Assembly (NCBI RefSeq): GCF_022811725.1
Contig: NZ_CP094527.1
Location: 6,138,001-6,202,000, forward strand
Source of the DNA: Mucilaginibacter sp. SMC90
GTDB lineage: Bacteria; Bacteroidota; Bacteroidia; Sphingobacteriales; Sphingobacteriaceae
Reading direction: 5' to 3'
DNA length: 64,000 nt
The stretch's first letter is position 1. Each line of letters starts with the position of its first letter. The position numbers and the translations under genes were made by a program. The notes beneath the pieces are model-generated. The model saw nothing but the letters and a program-made list of their open reading frames with translations. It searched no databases and was not told the origin of the DNA. Below are positions 27,539 through 36,886 of this stretch, in pieces.

Positions 27539-27772
27539 ATATTTAGTTTAAATTGTTTGCGTGTTCATAGTTATTGCCCAAGTATCAGGATTATATCCGG
27601 AGAAAAAACGAAGCTTCCCTTGATAAACCAGCCCATCCTTCTCCTCCCAAAATAAAGGCTAATAAATAGCAGTCAACAGGTACAGGTTGATTAAAATTGG
27701 GGGAGTAATTGATAATATGATCTTGCCTTTGGCCAAGATTATTATCAACGGTTTCTGGGTCATAAGATTCTA

Positions 27773-29836
27773 CTAAACCGATATCTCAGTCATGTTTTCT
27801 TCCGGCCGATAAAGCCTTACCAATAACATTTCAGCCCCGAGACAGATGAGGCTGATGATTAAACAAAATTTCCAAAGTTCCAAACCTAAACTGGCTTTGG
27901 CAACGGTATCTTTTGAGGACAGCGGGCCAGTTGCAGACATGACCAGATTATATTTCCCCGGGACACTAGTTTTCAATTCACTATCAGTCAAATAACTTAA
28001 ATCCGACTCGCTTCTGCTGTTATTAAATGCCAGCTTTGAAAAAATACTATCCTGCTTCATCAGATTATAAGTGCCCGGCTCGTGCACCTGATCGGAAAAA
28101 TATAATAATGTACTACCCTCCTGTTGTCTTAGATCAGGGATGATAATCTGCTTGGGCTTTACCAGTTTAATTATAGTCCTGTCGGAAGCCTGTATCGGCA
28201 AAGTCTCTATACTCTCATCCTGTCCGATAGTATAAAACAAAGGCTGTTCACGGCCGCTTAAAAGTGCCATTTTATACATTAGGGGAACAAACAAGGCATG
28301 GTGAGGCAGATTGCTGTAAGCATCGTTTAACGGCACCGCTGAAATATATACGAGTCCCTTTCCGCTCGTATAATCTGCAAGAAAGGGTTGCCTGCCAGGC
28401 ATGTCGAATAGTCTTTCCCCTGCCAAGCTGCTATTGGTGCTTAAACGATAAAATTTAAGAACCATTGGCAGATCGGGGTTCTGGGGCAATTGTTCGAATA
28501 TGTTCTTAAATACTTTGCTTTGCAGGTTTATTGTCGCTACCCTGCCCATGTCTGTCATCAGGGCTTCAGGGAAATTTACTCCCATAGGCTGCAGTAGCGC
28601 CCGGTAACTGGGCAAGTCTGCCCCATCAGCCGGAAAAATGGCCAACGTGCCCCCTTTCTTTACGTATACCTGCAGCTGCTGTGCAAGTCCGACAGATATC
28701 GACTTAACATCGGTCAGCACAATGAAAGGATAGGTCGCCAGTCGGGCATAATCTACATTGCCATCGTGCACGGTTTCCGACTTAAAGAATGGATCAGAGC
28801 CGAAAACAGCCGTTAAATATCTATTAGGGATGCCGCCGTCAATAAGTAATAAAGGCATTTGTGGCTCAACCTTAAATGTCAGGTAAAAATGGTTGTCGAA
28901 AGTCACCGGATTGTCCTGCAGTTGTATCTCGGCACTTTGCCAACCTGCCTGTAAACCTGAAAAACTGAGTGTGTCGTTTTGTATACTGCGCCCCTTGATC
29001 GTAAAGCTGCCCAATGATTTCTGGATGCCGTTAATAATGAGTTTGAGTGGCACTTTTTCCGCCTTTTCATCAGCATAATTATGCAAGGTAACAATCAGTT
29101 TTTCACCTGCACCCGGACTATGCACGGCGCTCACCAGCCATGCCGAATCTACCGTTACATTTGGCATTGATGCTGCTTTGAGTTTAATCAGGCGAACAGG
29201 AATATTTTTATCCGTTTTTACCGGTTGTGATGAAAGCAGGTTCTTTTGAAAATCGGATATCACAAAAATTTCCTTAACAGTGCCAGGCTGCGTATTGAGC
29301 AAACTTTGTTGTCTGTCTATAATTTGCTGTATTTTGCGGCTTTGCGGGCTTATCTTGATTTTGTCTACTTCGTCAAAAAACTCTTTTCGGCTTAACAAAC
29401 GCTGATGCGCACCTTCAAAATCATGAGTAAGCAGCTGAAATCTGTCGTTAAGGCTATAGCCTGAGGCCAATTCTTTCGCGCGGCGGCGGGCTTCGTCGAG
29501 TAGCGTACCTTCGCGGTTTATCGTTTCCATAGAATAAGAGTTATCCACAAAAACGCTTACTGTGTGCTGCCGGTTTACTTCATTGCTGTTGCTTTTGGAA
29601 GGAATATATGGCTTTGCAAAAGCGAGCACCAGAAAGGTAAGTGCGAGTACACGTGTTAACAAAATCATGCGTCGTTTTAAATTTTTTCGCGACGATTGTT
29701 TTTGTTGAATGTTCTTGAGAAACTGAACATTTGAAAAATACACCTTTTTGTAGCGCCGCATGTGAAAAAGGTGGATAATAACGGGAATAGTCAACGATAA
29801 CAACCCGAAAAGAAATGCAGGAAATATAAATTGCAT
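27773..29836 (-). CDS. BatA-type aerotolerance-family membrane protein
   Basis: 687 residues. The N-terminal domain (1-78) is the BatA membrane anchor: a first helix FPAFLFGLLSLTIPVIIHLF, then RRYKKVYFSNVQFLKN and a second helix (57-76). A VWA domain follows with the metal-site motif DNSYS (Asp98, Ser100, Ser102). Later come beta domains, a GATase-like part (about 320-480), and a final helix near 655-675. Such proteins belong to the Bat group, first linked to aerotolerance in Bacteroides fragilis. It is the first gene of the minus-strand half of the cluster, with a divergent promoter region upstream. Confidence 0.85.
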   Translation of the reverse strand: MQFIFPAFLFGLLSLTIPVIIHLFHMRRYKKVYFSNVQFLKNIQQKQSSRKNLKRRMILLTRVLALTFLVLAFAKPYIPSKSNSNEVNRQHTVSVFVDNSYSMETINREGTLLDEARRRAKELASGYSLNDRFQLLTHDFEGAHQRLLSRKEFFDEVDKIKISPQSRKIQQIIDRQQSLLNTQPGTVKEIFVISDFQKNLLSSQPVKTDKNIPVRLIKLKAASMPNVTVDSAWLVSAVHSPGAGEKLIVTLHNYADEKAEKVPLKLIINGIQKSLGSFTIKGRSIQNDTLSFSGLQAGWQSAEIQLQDNPVTFDNHFYLTFKVEPQMPLLLIDGGIPNRYLTAVFGSDPFFKSETVHDGNVDYARLATYPFIVLTDVKSISVGLAQQLQVYVKKGGTLAIFPADGADLPSYRALLQPMGVNFPEALMTDMGRVATINLQSKVFKNIFEQLPQNPDLPMVLKFYRLSTNSSLAGERLFDMPGRQPFLADYTSGKGLVYISAVPLNDAYSNLPHHALFVPLMYKMALLSGREQPLFYTIGQDESIETLPIQASDRTIIKLVKPKQIIIPDLRQQEGSTLLYFSDQVHEPGTYNLMKQDSIFSKLAFNNSRSESDLSYLTDSELKTSVPGKYNLVMSATGPLSSKDTVAKASLGLELWKFCLIISLICLGAEMLLVRLYRPEENMTEISV

Positions 29837-30437
29837 AGCTAAATAAATATATTAATGAATGGCAACAGCAAACCAGTTAACTGGCAAACTGCTGTTGAAT
29901 AAACTATGAAAGCCAGTACCGCCGGATCCGAAAACGTTACCATCCGGAATAAAACCAAGTCATGCCAAATACTGGATCTATCGTTCTGTTAAATGATCGA
30001 TAAACAAGAGCATTCAGCCAAGATTAGGAAGTGGCACGACTTATACGAAACGTATTTCGATATAACAGCACGACTTACAAGTAAATATCATAGCTCAATG
30101 GCAGCAGTTTGATATCAACAAAGCTATCCCATAGATAATAAATGGGACAGGGACAGATTAGTAAATTTTAGGGCTAAAACCGGTGCCGAATTATTTTTAA
30201 ATGCGATCTTCAAAGCAGTTATTTAGTTTTCTACCGTTGAACTACTTTGTTAATCAATGAAGGTTCTGTCGCTTTCACAGCTATGTGTCTGATAAGAAAT
30301 ACGAAATAAGGCCCCCAAATATATTAATTCGTCCACTAGCCGATCCATCATAAGTGAGTAGGTTTGGTTTAACCAATCTCGATGTAACAAATGAGGGAAA
30401 ACCCCCCTTAGTTGTTTGAGATCAATTTTAACCGAGC
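29837..30437. other. 600-bp divergent intergenic region of the MoxR/Bat-like cluster
   Basis: It separates the minus-strand half (BatA-like onwards) from the plus-strand half (DUF4159 onwards), so it should hold promoters for both. No gene, strong palindrome or clear terminator is seen, and no clean TAnnTTTG element could be assigned. Confidence 0.5.
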
Positions 30438-31094
30438 ATGAAAAGATTATCCCTTATAGCTACCTGCTGCCTGCTGATATGCAGCGGATTTAGTGTTCCC
30501 ACTTATAAAATGGCCAAAGTAAAATATAGCGGTGGAGGCGATTGGTATGGTGACCGTACAGCGTTACCAAACCTGATCAAATTCTGTAATGAAAATCTAA
30601 AAACCAACTTTCAGCCCCAGGAGGAAGTGTTGGAAATTGGCAGCTCTGAAATACTTAATTACCCTTTTATATTTTTGACAGGGCATGGCAATATTGTCTT
30701 TTCTGATACCGAGGTACAAAACCTCCGCAAATACCTAACAGGTGGGGGCTTTTTGCACATTGATGATAATTATGGCCTGGATAAATTTATACGACCGCAG
30801 ATGAAGAAGGTCTTTCCGGAGCTTGAATTTATAGAGCTGCCGCCGAATCACCCGGTATTTCATCAGAAATATGATTTCCCTTCCGGCCTGCCCAAGATAC
30901 ATGAACATGACGGAAAACGAGCCCAGGCTTTTGGCCTGATATACAAAGGGCGTCTGGTTTGCTTTTATACTTATGAATGTGACCTGGGCAACGGTTGGGA
31001 GGACTTTGGAACCTACCCCAGCGATACGCAGGAATCTCGTTTAAAGGCGCTGAAAATGGGGGCTAATTTGATACAGTACGTTTTAACACAATAG
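30438..31094 (+). CDS. DUF4159 domain protein, exported
   Basis: 218 residues with a signal peptide (about 1-20). DUF4159 features are present: KVKYSGGGDWYGDRTALPNLIKF, FIFLTGHGNIVFSDTEVQNLRKYL, GGFLHIDDNYG, and the late GNGWEDF. The fold is of the class I glutamine amidotransferase type without a catalytic Cys in the right place, so it is thought non-enzymatic. It opens the plus-strand half of the MoxR/Bat-like cluster and is followed by TPR and DUF58 genes. Larger Bat proteins in other species carry this domain fused to a BatA anchor; here it stands alone. Confidence 0.85.
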   Translation: MKRLSLIATCCLLICSGFSVPTYKMAKVKYSGGGDWYGDRTALPNLIKFCNENLKTNFQPQEEVLEIGSSEILNYPFIFLTGHGNIVFSDTEVQNLRKYLTGGGFLHIDDNYGLDKFIRPQMKKVFPELEFIELPPNHPVFHQKYDFPSGLPKIHEHDGKRAQAFGLIYKGRLVCFYTYECDLGNGWEDFGTYPSDTQESRLKALKMGANLIQYVLTQ

Positions 31095-31166
31095 CATGTC
31101 GATAGTACTTTGACTTTGCTGACGATCTACCACGGGACATAAATTTAATACTTACTTGCATATATA

Positions 31167-32972
31167 ATGAAAACTCTATTGCTGTTTATTATACTAATTT
31201 TTAACGGATTTGCGCTGTTTGCCCAAAAAGAGGATGAGATGCTGGCCAGCCAATATATGCGGGACGGTGAGACACAAAAAGCTGTGGACATTTATCAAAA
31301 ACTGTATCAGCAGAACAATGACCGTTACTATGATCAGTACTTCAACAGCCTGCTTAGTCTGAAAAAATTTGACGAGGCTGAAATCATCACCAAAAAAATA
31401 ATCGATCGTCATCCTCAAAGCTATGAGTTCGTGATTGCGCTAGGCCGTGTTTACAACGAAAAAGGTGACAAGAGCAAAGCCGAAGGAGTTTACGACGGCT
31501 TGATTAAAAATATGCCTTCCGATCCCACTGCCGTAATTCGTCTTTCCTCAAAGTTTTCAAATGTCCATAATATCGATTATGCCTTAAAGGTGCTTGTACA
31601 GGGCAGGATATTAATGAAAAACGATCAGCTTTTTGCATTGGAAATGAGCACCCTGTACCGCTATAAAAACAATAAAGTCGACATGCTGAAAGAGTATTTA
31701 ACGTTGTTACAAACCAAGCCGGATTATATTTCGGATGCCAAAAGAAACATCTCGGCAATGTTTGATGGCGCACAGGATTACACCATGTTGAAAACATATC
31801 TTCTGAAAATGATCAAGCAATACCCTGATCAGCTCGTTTTTGCCGACCTGCTTACCTGGCAGTTTTTGCAGCAAAAACAGTTTGACACGGCCCTAAGCCA
31901 GGCCATGGCTCTGAACCGCAGGCAAAATGATGACGGTAAGAGCATTGACGAACTTTGCCAGATATTAGTGGCCAATGAAGCTTACGACGAGGCTATTCGC
32001 GGGTACCAATATATTATCGACAAGGGCAAAGAGCATGCCCTGTATGAAAAAGCCAGGATCGAACTCATTAACACCAAAAATTTAAAGCTTAAAGATGCGA
32101 AACACGGCCAGGCAGACCTTGCTGAACTGGAAAGAAATTACCTTGACCTGCTTACCGAATTTGGTCGCACGCCAAGCACTGCTCCTGCGATGGAAAAACT
32201 GGCCATACTTCAGGCTTTTCAACTAAACAGGCCCGTCGACGCCGAAAAAACGCTCGTAGCCCTGATCGCCATTCCCAGGCTACGTGCTGATTTATTGGGT
32301 AGCTGCAAACTTGAACTTGGTGATGTATACCTTATTAACGGCAAGCCCTGGGATGCAACTCTAATGTATAGCCAGGTAGAAAAAGCCTTCGCTGGCACTC
32401 CCGTCGGACAGGATGCGCAATACCGCAATGCCAAACTGGCTTACTATACCGGTGATTTTACCTGGGCAAAAGAACAGCTTGATATTTTAAAGGCAGAAAC
32501 TTCACAATTCATTGACAACGATGCTTTGAATCTGTCGCTTATGATTGGCGACCATACCGTATTTGATAGCACCGCCAATGCCCTTAAAATGTATGCACAT
32601 GCTGATCTGCTCATATTTAAAGGTGAGCCGGACCATGCAGTTATTACGCTCGATAGTATCGATAAAGTATACCCGTTAAATGACCTGGGGAATGATATCC
32701 TAATGGCAAAGGCCCATATACTGATCCAGAAAAAGGAATACCAGGCCGCTATCGTGCCGTTGAAAAAGATTGCGGTCGAAAGTCAAAAAGACTTTTGGGC
32801 TGACGATGCCGTATTTATGCTTGGCGATATTTATCAGAATCATCTGGATGACAAAACAGCCGCGCAAAGCTGGTATCAGAAGATCATATCGGACTATCCA
32901 AGCAGTTTATGGATAAATGAGGCTCGTAAGCGATTCCGCATTTTGCGTGGCGATACCACGCCGAGTTCTTAG
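31167..32972 (+). CDS. Tetratricopeptide repeat protein, exported
   Basis: 601 residues with a signal peptide (about 1-19, ending LFAQKE). Helical repeats of the TPR kind run through the whole length, for example FVIALGRVYNEKGDKSKAEGVY early and AVFMLGDIYQNHLDDKTAAQSWYQKI at the end. TPR proteins act as protein-binding scaffolds; in Bat-type clusters one or two are common and are thought to bind the VWA proteins in the periplasm. It starts 72 bases after the DUF4159 gene and is followed by DUF58 after 73 bases, which fits one transcript. Confidence 0.88.
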   Translation: MKTLLLFIILIFNGFALFAQKEDEMLASQYMRDGETQKAVDIYQKLYQQNNDRYYDQYFNSLLSLKKFDEAEIITKKIIDRHPQSYEFVIALGRVYNEKGDKSKAEGVYDGLIKNMPSDPTAVIRLSSKFSNVHNIDYALKVLVQGRILMKNDQLFALEMSTLYRYKNNKVDMLKEYLTLLQTKPDYISDAKRNISAMFDGAQDYTMLKTYLLKMIKQYPDQLVFADLLTWQFLQQKQFDTALSQAMALNRRQNDDGKSIDELCQILVANEAYDEAIRGYQYIIDKGKEHALYEKARIELINTKNLKLKDAKHGQADLAELERNYLDLLTEFGRTPSTAPAMEKLAILQAFQLNRPVDAEKTLVALIAIPRLRADLLGSCKLELGDVYLINGKPWDATLMYSQVEKAFAGTPVGQDAQYRNAKLAYYTGDFTWAKEQLDILKAETSQFIDNDALNLSLMIGDHTVFDSTANALKMYAHADLLIFKGEPDHAVITLDSIDKVYPLNDLGNDILMAKAHILIQKKEYQAAIVPLKKIAVESQKDFWADDAVFMLGDIYQNHLDDKTAAQSWYQKIISDYPSSLWINEARKRFRILRGDTTPSS

Positions 32973-33045
32973 TTTCACTGACGGAATATGAACAAAATTG
33001 CCTAACGGTTATAGAATATAGAAAAGTACAATCTTATCCATTATT

Positions 33046-33966
33046 ATGCCCAAACTGAGTAACAACCGAGATATACAGCAATTAGCCAATCTCCAACTGC
33101 TCGCCCACCAGGTGGTCGAGGGTTTCATCACCGGTCTTCATCAAAGCCCCTTTCATGGTTTTTCGGTAGAATTTGCCGAACACCGTCTGTATAATAATGG
33201 AGAATCAGTAAGAAATGTCGACTGGAAATTGCTGGCCCGTACCGAAAAATTGTTTGTAAAACAATTCAAAGAAGAGACCAATCTGCGCAGTTACCTCTTA
33301 CTGGATACTTCATCATCCATGAACTACCCAGAAAAGGAGTTAAGTAAATTACAGTTTTCCATTTACGCCATAGCAGCGCTGATGTACTTGTTTAAAAAAC
33401 AACGCGATGCTTTCGGGCTTGCCTTGTTTTCGGATAAGCTTAATTGGTTAAGCCGGGCGCGGTCGACATCGGCACATTTATATTATCTTTTTGCAGAGCT
33501 TGAAAAGGCGTACGAGCACCCAAAGCCCAATGCTCAAACAGACATTGCAGGCGTTTTACATCATATTGCAGAAGACGTTCATCAACGATCCATGATCATT
33601 CTGTTCAGCGACATGCTTGAAAATGGCATGAGTGAGCAAAAATCAGATGCCTTATTCGCGGCCATACAGCATTTGAAACACAATAAGCACGAGATCATCA
33701 TATTTAATGTTATCGATCGCAAAAAGGAGATAGAGTTCGATTTTGATAACCGGCCGCATCATTTCGTGGATCTGGAGAGTGGAGAAGAACTCCGTGTACA
33801 CCCAAACGAGATAAAAAACGGCTACCTTAACTCCTTTAATACATGGCGGCATAAGCTTCAGCTTAAGTGTGCCCAATACCACATCGACTTAATTGATGCC
33901 GACATTCACCAGGGCTTTGAGCAAATATTGAAGACATACTTAATTAAGCGCAATAAAATGGCGTAG
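33046..33966 (+). CDS. DUF58-family protein with VWA-like fold
   Basis: 306 residues. The DUF58 signature is clear: GFSVEFAEHRLYNNGESVRNVDWKLLARTEKLFVKQ-type core (39-73), then the metal-site motif DTSSS (Asp87, Ser89, Ser91). There is no signal peptide or membrane segment, so it is cytoplasmic. DUF58 proteins are regular partners of MoxR ATPases, and the moxR-like gene is in the divergent half of this cluster. The last gene of the plus-strand half; no terminator was identified after it. Confidence 0.92.
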   Translation: MPKLSNNRDIQQLANLQLLAHQVVEGFITGLHQSPFHGFSVEFAEHRLYNNGESVRNVDWKLLARTEKLFVKQFKEETNLRSYLLLDTSSSMNYPEKELSKLQFSIYAIAALMYLFKKQRDAFGLALFSDKLNWLSRARSTSAHLYYLFAELEKAYEHPKPNAQTDIAGVLHHIAEDVHQRSMIILFSDMLENGMSEQKSDALFAAIQHLKHNKHEIIIFNVIDRKKEIEFDFDNRPHHFVDLESGEELRVHPNEIKNGYLNSFNTWRHKLQLKCAQYHIDLIDADIHQGFEQILKTYLIKRNKMA

Positions 33967-34268
33967 ATAAATAACATGATATTCACACCATAAAGATTGG
34001 ATAATTTAAGATACACAAACTACCGTCAGAAAACTATCGATCGCTATACCTTAGTTTGATTGGCTGTCGCGAAAAACATTAAATCAATTCTATATAAAAA
34101 GGGAATTTTTGGAATAAATTAGGAAATAAATTTATTTCGCCTGTACAATAGCTCATCAATAATTTGCATTTCACTGACATACATTATTACGATGGGAAAA
34201 CAATTGCTGTGATAATTGCTGATAATTTTAACCTTATATTTTCAAGCTTTATTCTTAATCTTTATTTT

Positions 34269-35087
34269 ATGAGAGCCATTTTAGCCGCCACCAATTATAC
34301 TGGACTGGCGGAAAACGCCGTTAAATACGCCGCAGGAATAGCCCGTCAAAATAATTACAAATTAATCCTGTTAAACGATTTCACCATTTCTGTACATGTC
34401 GAAAACGCCCGTTCGGCTGGATGGGTTGATGAATTAATAAACGAAAACAAGATACTTCTGGAATCAAAGGCTTTATTACTCGCTGATGAATACGGAATTG
34501 AAGTATTTGCCAAGGCTACTTTTTCTTTTATCGATAATGCCATTAAGAAGTTAGTTGCCGAATACCAACCTGAGCTAATTGTAATGGGAATGGAAGAATA
34601 GTCGCTCGAGCAGGAACTTTTAGGTAATACTACAACATCCATTATCAAAAAGCTAAGATCTCTGGTACTAGCTGTTCCTGCTAATGTGAAATTTACTGTT
34701 CCCCAAAAAGTACTTTTCGCGTGTGATGTATTAAATGGCGTATCTGAACAATTATTGGCACTGATTAAAAAGGTGGCCCTAACTAGTCATGCCGAAGTAG
34801 AAGTGCTTTTAATTAACGAAACCGTAAGCCAATTGAAGGAATTGGGAGTTGATGCGACAAAATTAAATCACATCGATGACGGTCTTGAAGGAATTGATTA
34901 TTATTATAAAAATATCAAATCAAATTCCGTTATCGAAGGCATTGCCAATGAGATCAAGGTTGCAAAAGCTGACCTGTTAATTATGGCCCCTCAACAACAT
35001 GGATTTTGGGGATCAATGGTTCATCGCAGTAAAACACGCATTATGGCCTCTGGTCTGAATATCCCTCTATTCTCAATTCCTGTCTAA
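34269..35087 (+). pseudogene. Tandem universal stress protein gene interrupted by one nonsense codon
   Basis: From ATG 34269 a UspA domain reads MRAILAATNYTGLAENAVKYA to LIVMGMEE, then TAG at 34599-34601, and continues in the same frame with SLEQELLGNTTTSIIKK and LVLAVP, followed by a second UspA-like domain ending IPLFSIPV. The stop falls in the nucleotide-binding loop of domain 1 (pattern G-x2-G-x9-G). Without it the product would be about 272 residues, the usual length of tandem Usp proteins in Bacteroidota. Either this is a recent nonsense mutation, a base-call error, or the two pieces are made separately (the second could start at a GTG, 34686). The open frame upstream to 34164 is not needed. 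Confidence 0.8.
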
Positions 35088-35812
35088 GCAAGCCGATAAA
35101 CTCACGGTGTATCAAAACCCCCAGCATCTACAATTCGCCTGCATAAGCAAGCCGCCTTGGAACAAGCTTTGATTTCGATTTTTTGCAAAACATACCCTGA
35201 GAATGTTAACTTTTAAAAGGAGCAGCAATGTTTGGCTATCAGGAGAGCAACAATATTCGTTTTGAACCGTATTTTAACCTTTAATCTTAAAAAATCATTC
35301 TCCATGATAATGTCAACGCCAGAAATAAAGCCATAGTTTACCCCGGTACTCTGTGAGCCAAACGTGCAGAAAAGGTACAAGAAAAGTATCCCTTGTGTTT
35401 CCCTCCGTTCCTAACATAAAGTTAAAGCAGTTCCGCGATAATCAAAAGATAGGTATTAGGTTTTCATATACGCATCATTCGACTACTTTACTTAAGCCCG
35501 CTCATTAGGTAATACGGAATTGGCTTACATTATCATTGGCTGATCAAAGGAATAGCCATAGATTATAGTAAAAAGGACAAATTTGAGGAGCCTAGAGCTA
35601 CACGATTAACAAAGGCGTCAGTCCGCATTCCAAGTCTTAATTTGCTCCTTACATGGAAGAAGAATAAATCTTCCGAAAAGCAGTAAGTTAATAAATCGCA
35701 CGGGAAACTCATATGCAGCATACGGGATCGACAGTAGGATGCATTTCCGGTAGCTTTACGGCTGTTTGATCGCCGGGCTAAGAATAGCATGATCAAAGAA
35801 TTTTCAAACAAG
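35088..35812. other. 725-bp region without a recognisable gene
   Basis: Only short broken frames are seen on either strand; the minus-strand frame at 35563-35811 has no family features. Protein-like patches on the minus strand near 35230-35430 change frame and are not identifiable. It may be an old decayed gene. Confidence 0.4.
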
Positions 35813-36355
35813 CTACCGCACTTTCCCTCCGATAATCTGTTGATACTGCACGACGCCCTGAAGGGTTCTATATTGCGACGGATCTCTATAAAAAATGCGT
35901 CGTATTCCGTTGCCGAACACTACCTCAAGAATTTCACCGCTTTCTTCCAGTATGCTGACTTGTGCAGTGAAGTTTTGAATTTGCTGTTCTTTTGTTTTAT
36001 CATAATCAAAAGTGACAATATATAACATCTTCCCAAGATATTCTCTATTTCCCAAGTCCCTTGGTAACATCGATTCTGTGATCTGAGTCAGCTGAATTTC
36101 GGGAGCTTTGAAGTCACGGTAATAACCGGGTCCGTGAAGTAGGATCACCTCTCTGGCCTTAGCCGTCAACAGGTATTCTCTATCACGGGATGGCAAATCC
36201 GATATACGTTTCCCGGCATAGCGCGATATAACCTCCCTATTAATTTTTAAGAATCGCTCGATCTCTGCTTTTTTTGACAGGATGGTTGTTGTTTGAGCGG
36301 CGCAGTTTGCAACAGATAGGATAATTAACAAAGGGATCAAAAAATATAATTTCAT
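35813..36355 (-). CDS. Small exported protein of unknown function
   Basis: 180 residues from ATG 36355, chosen because it gives a clean signal peptide (MKLYFLIPLLIILSVANCAAQ); the longer open frame from 36472 adds a leader without such features. The mature part has a helical start (KKAEIERFLKINREVISRYAG) and a beta-rich end (YIVTFDYDKTKEQQIQNFTAQVSIL, VVFGNGIRRIFYRDPSQY). It resembles small secreted proteins of Sphingobacteriaceae, but I do not recognise the family. It lies upstream of the macroglobulin-like gene's end, with no operon link. Confidence 0.6.
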   Translation of the reverse strand: MKLYFLIPLLIILSVANCAAQTTTILSKKAEIERFLKINREVISRYAGKRISDLPSRDREYLLTAKAREVILLHGPGYYRDFKAPEIQLTQITESMLPRDLGNREYLGKMLYIVTFDYDKTKEQQIQNFTAQVSILEESGEILEVVFGNGIRRIFYRDPSQYRTLQGVVQYQQIIGGKVR

Positions 36356-36886
36356 AATGCTATATTTTAATAATTTTATATAATGGAAATAACAGGAGAA
36401 CACATTGCAGTATAAGTACGACGAATGATGAGGTCGGCTGTACCCGGAAACTAGCAACTGCAAAATTTCCATTTACTATGGGGTGGAAGGCTCCTTCTAC
36501 ATTATTCTATGCTCTTACTAAGCTTTAAGCATCTCTTTCAGCGGCATAAGTTTAAACAGTGAATTTTGTTGAACTCAGTTATTGTAACTGCTTATCCGGT
36601 ACAAATAACAGGAATCAACTTTATTTCAAAAGGGGGCAAATTTCCCTTTTCAAGGATACAAAATCGTAATGGTGACAGCATAAGTCAGAAAAATCGCCCA
36701 ATTATGTCGATCTGCTCTAATTTAATACAGGATAAATCCGAATCATCTTAGAACAATTAAAGCCCGGAAAGCTACTTGCCGGGGCTTTAATAAGTACATT
36801 TTGTCTCCCGGATCAGCGGAAGCTATTCTGATCGTTCAGTTGATGAAACATTCTTCCCGTAAGTTGATATTTTTTGGTAAACAAAT
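36356..36886. other. 530-bp intergenic region
   Basis: It lies between the start of the small exported protein gene and the end of the macroglobulin-like gene. Apart from the hairpin at 36756-36791, no gene or repeat is seen. Confidence 0.5.
36756..36791 (-). terminator. Probable terminator of the macroglobulin-like gene
   Basis: ATTAAAGCCCGG (36756-36767) pairs with CCGGGGCTTTAAT (36779-36791) with one bulged base and an 11-base loop, about 95 bases after the stop codon. The A/T ends of the stem could serve as a weak U-tract on either strand. Confidence 0.55.
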
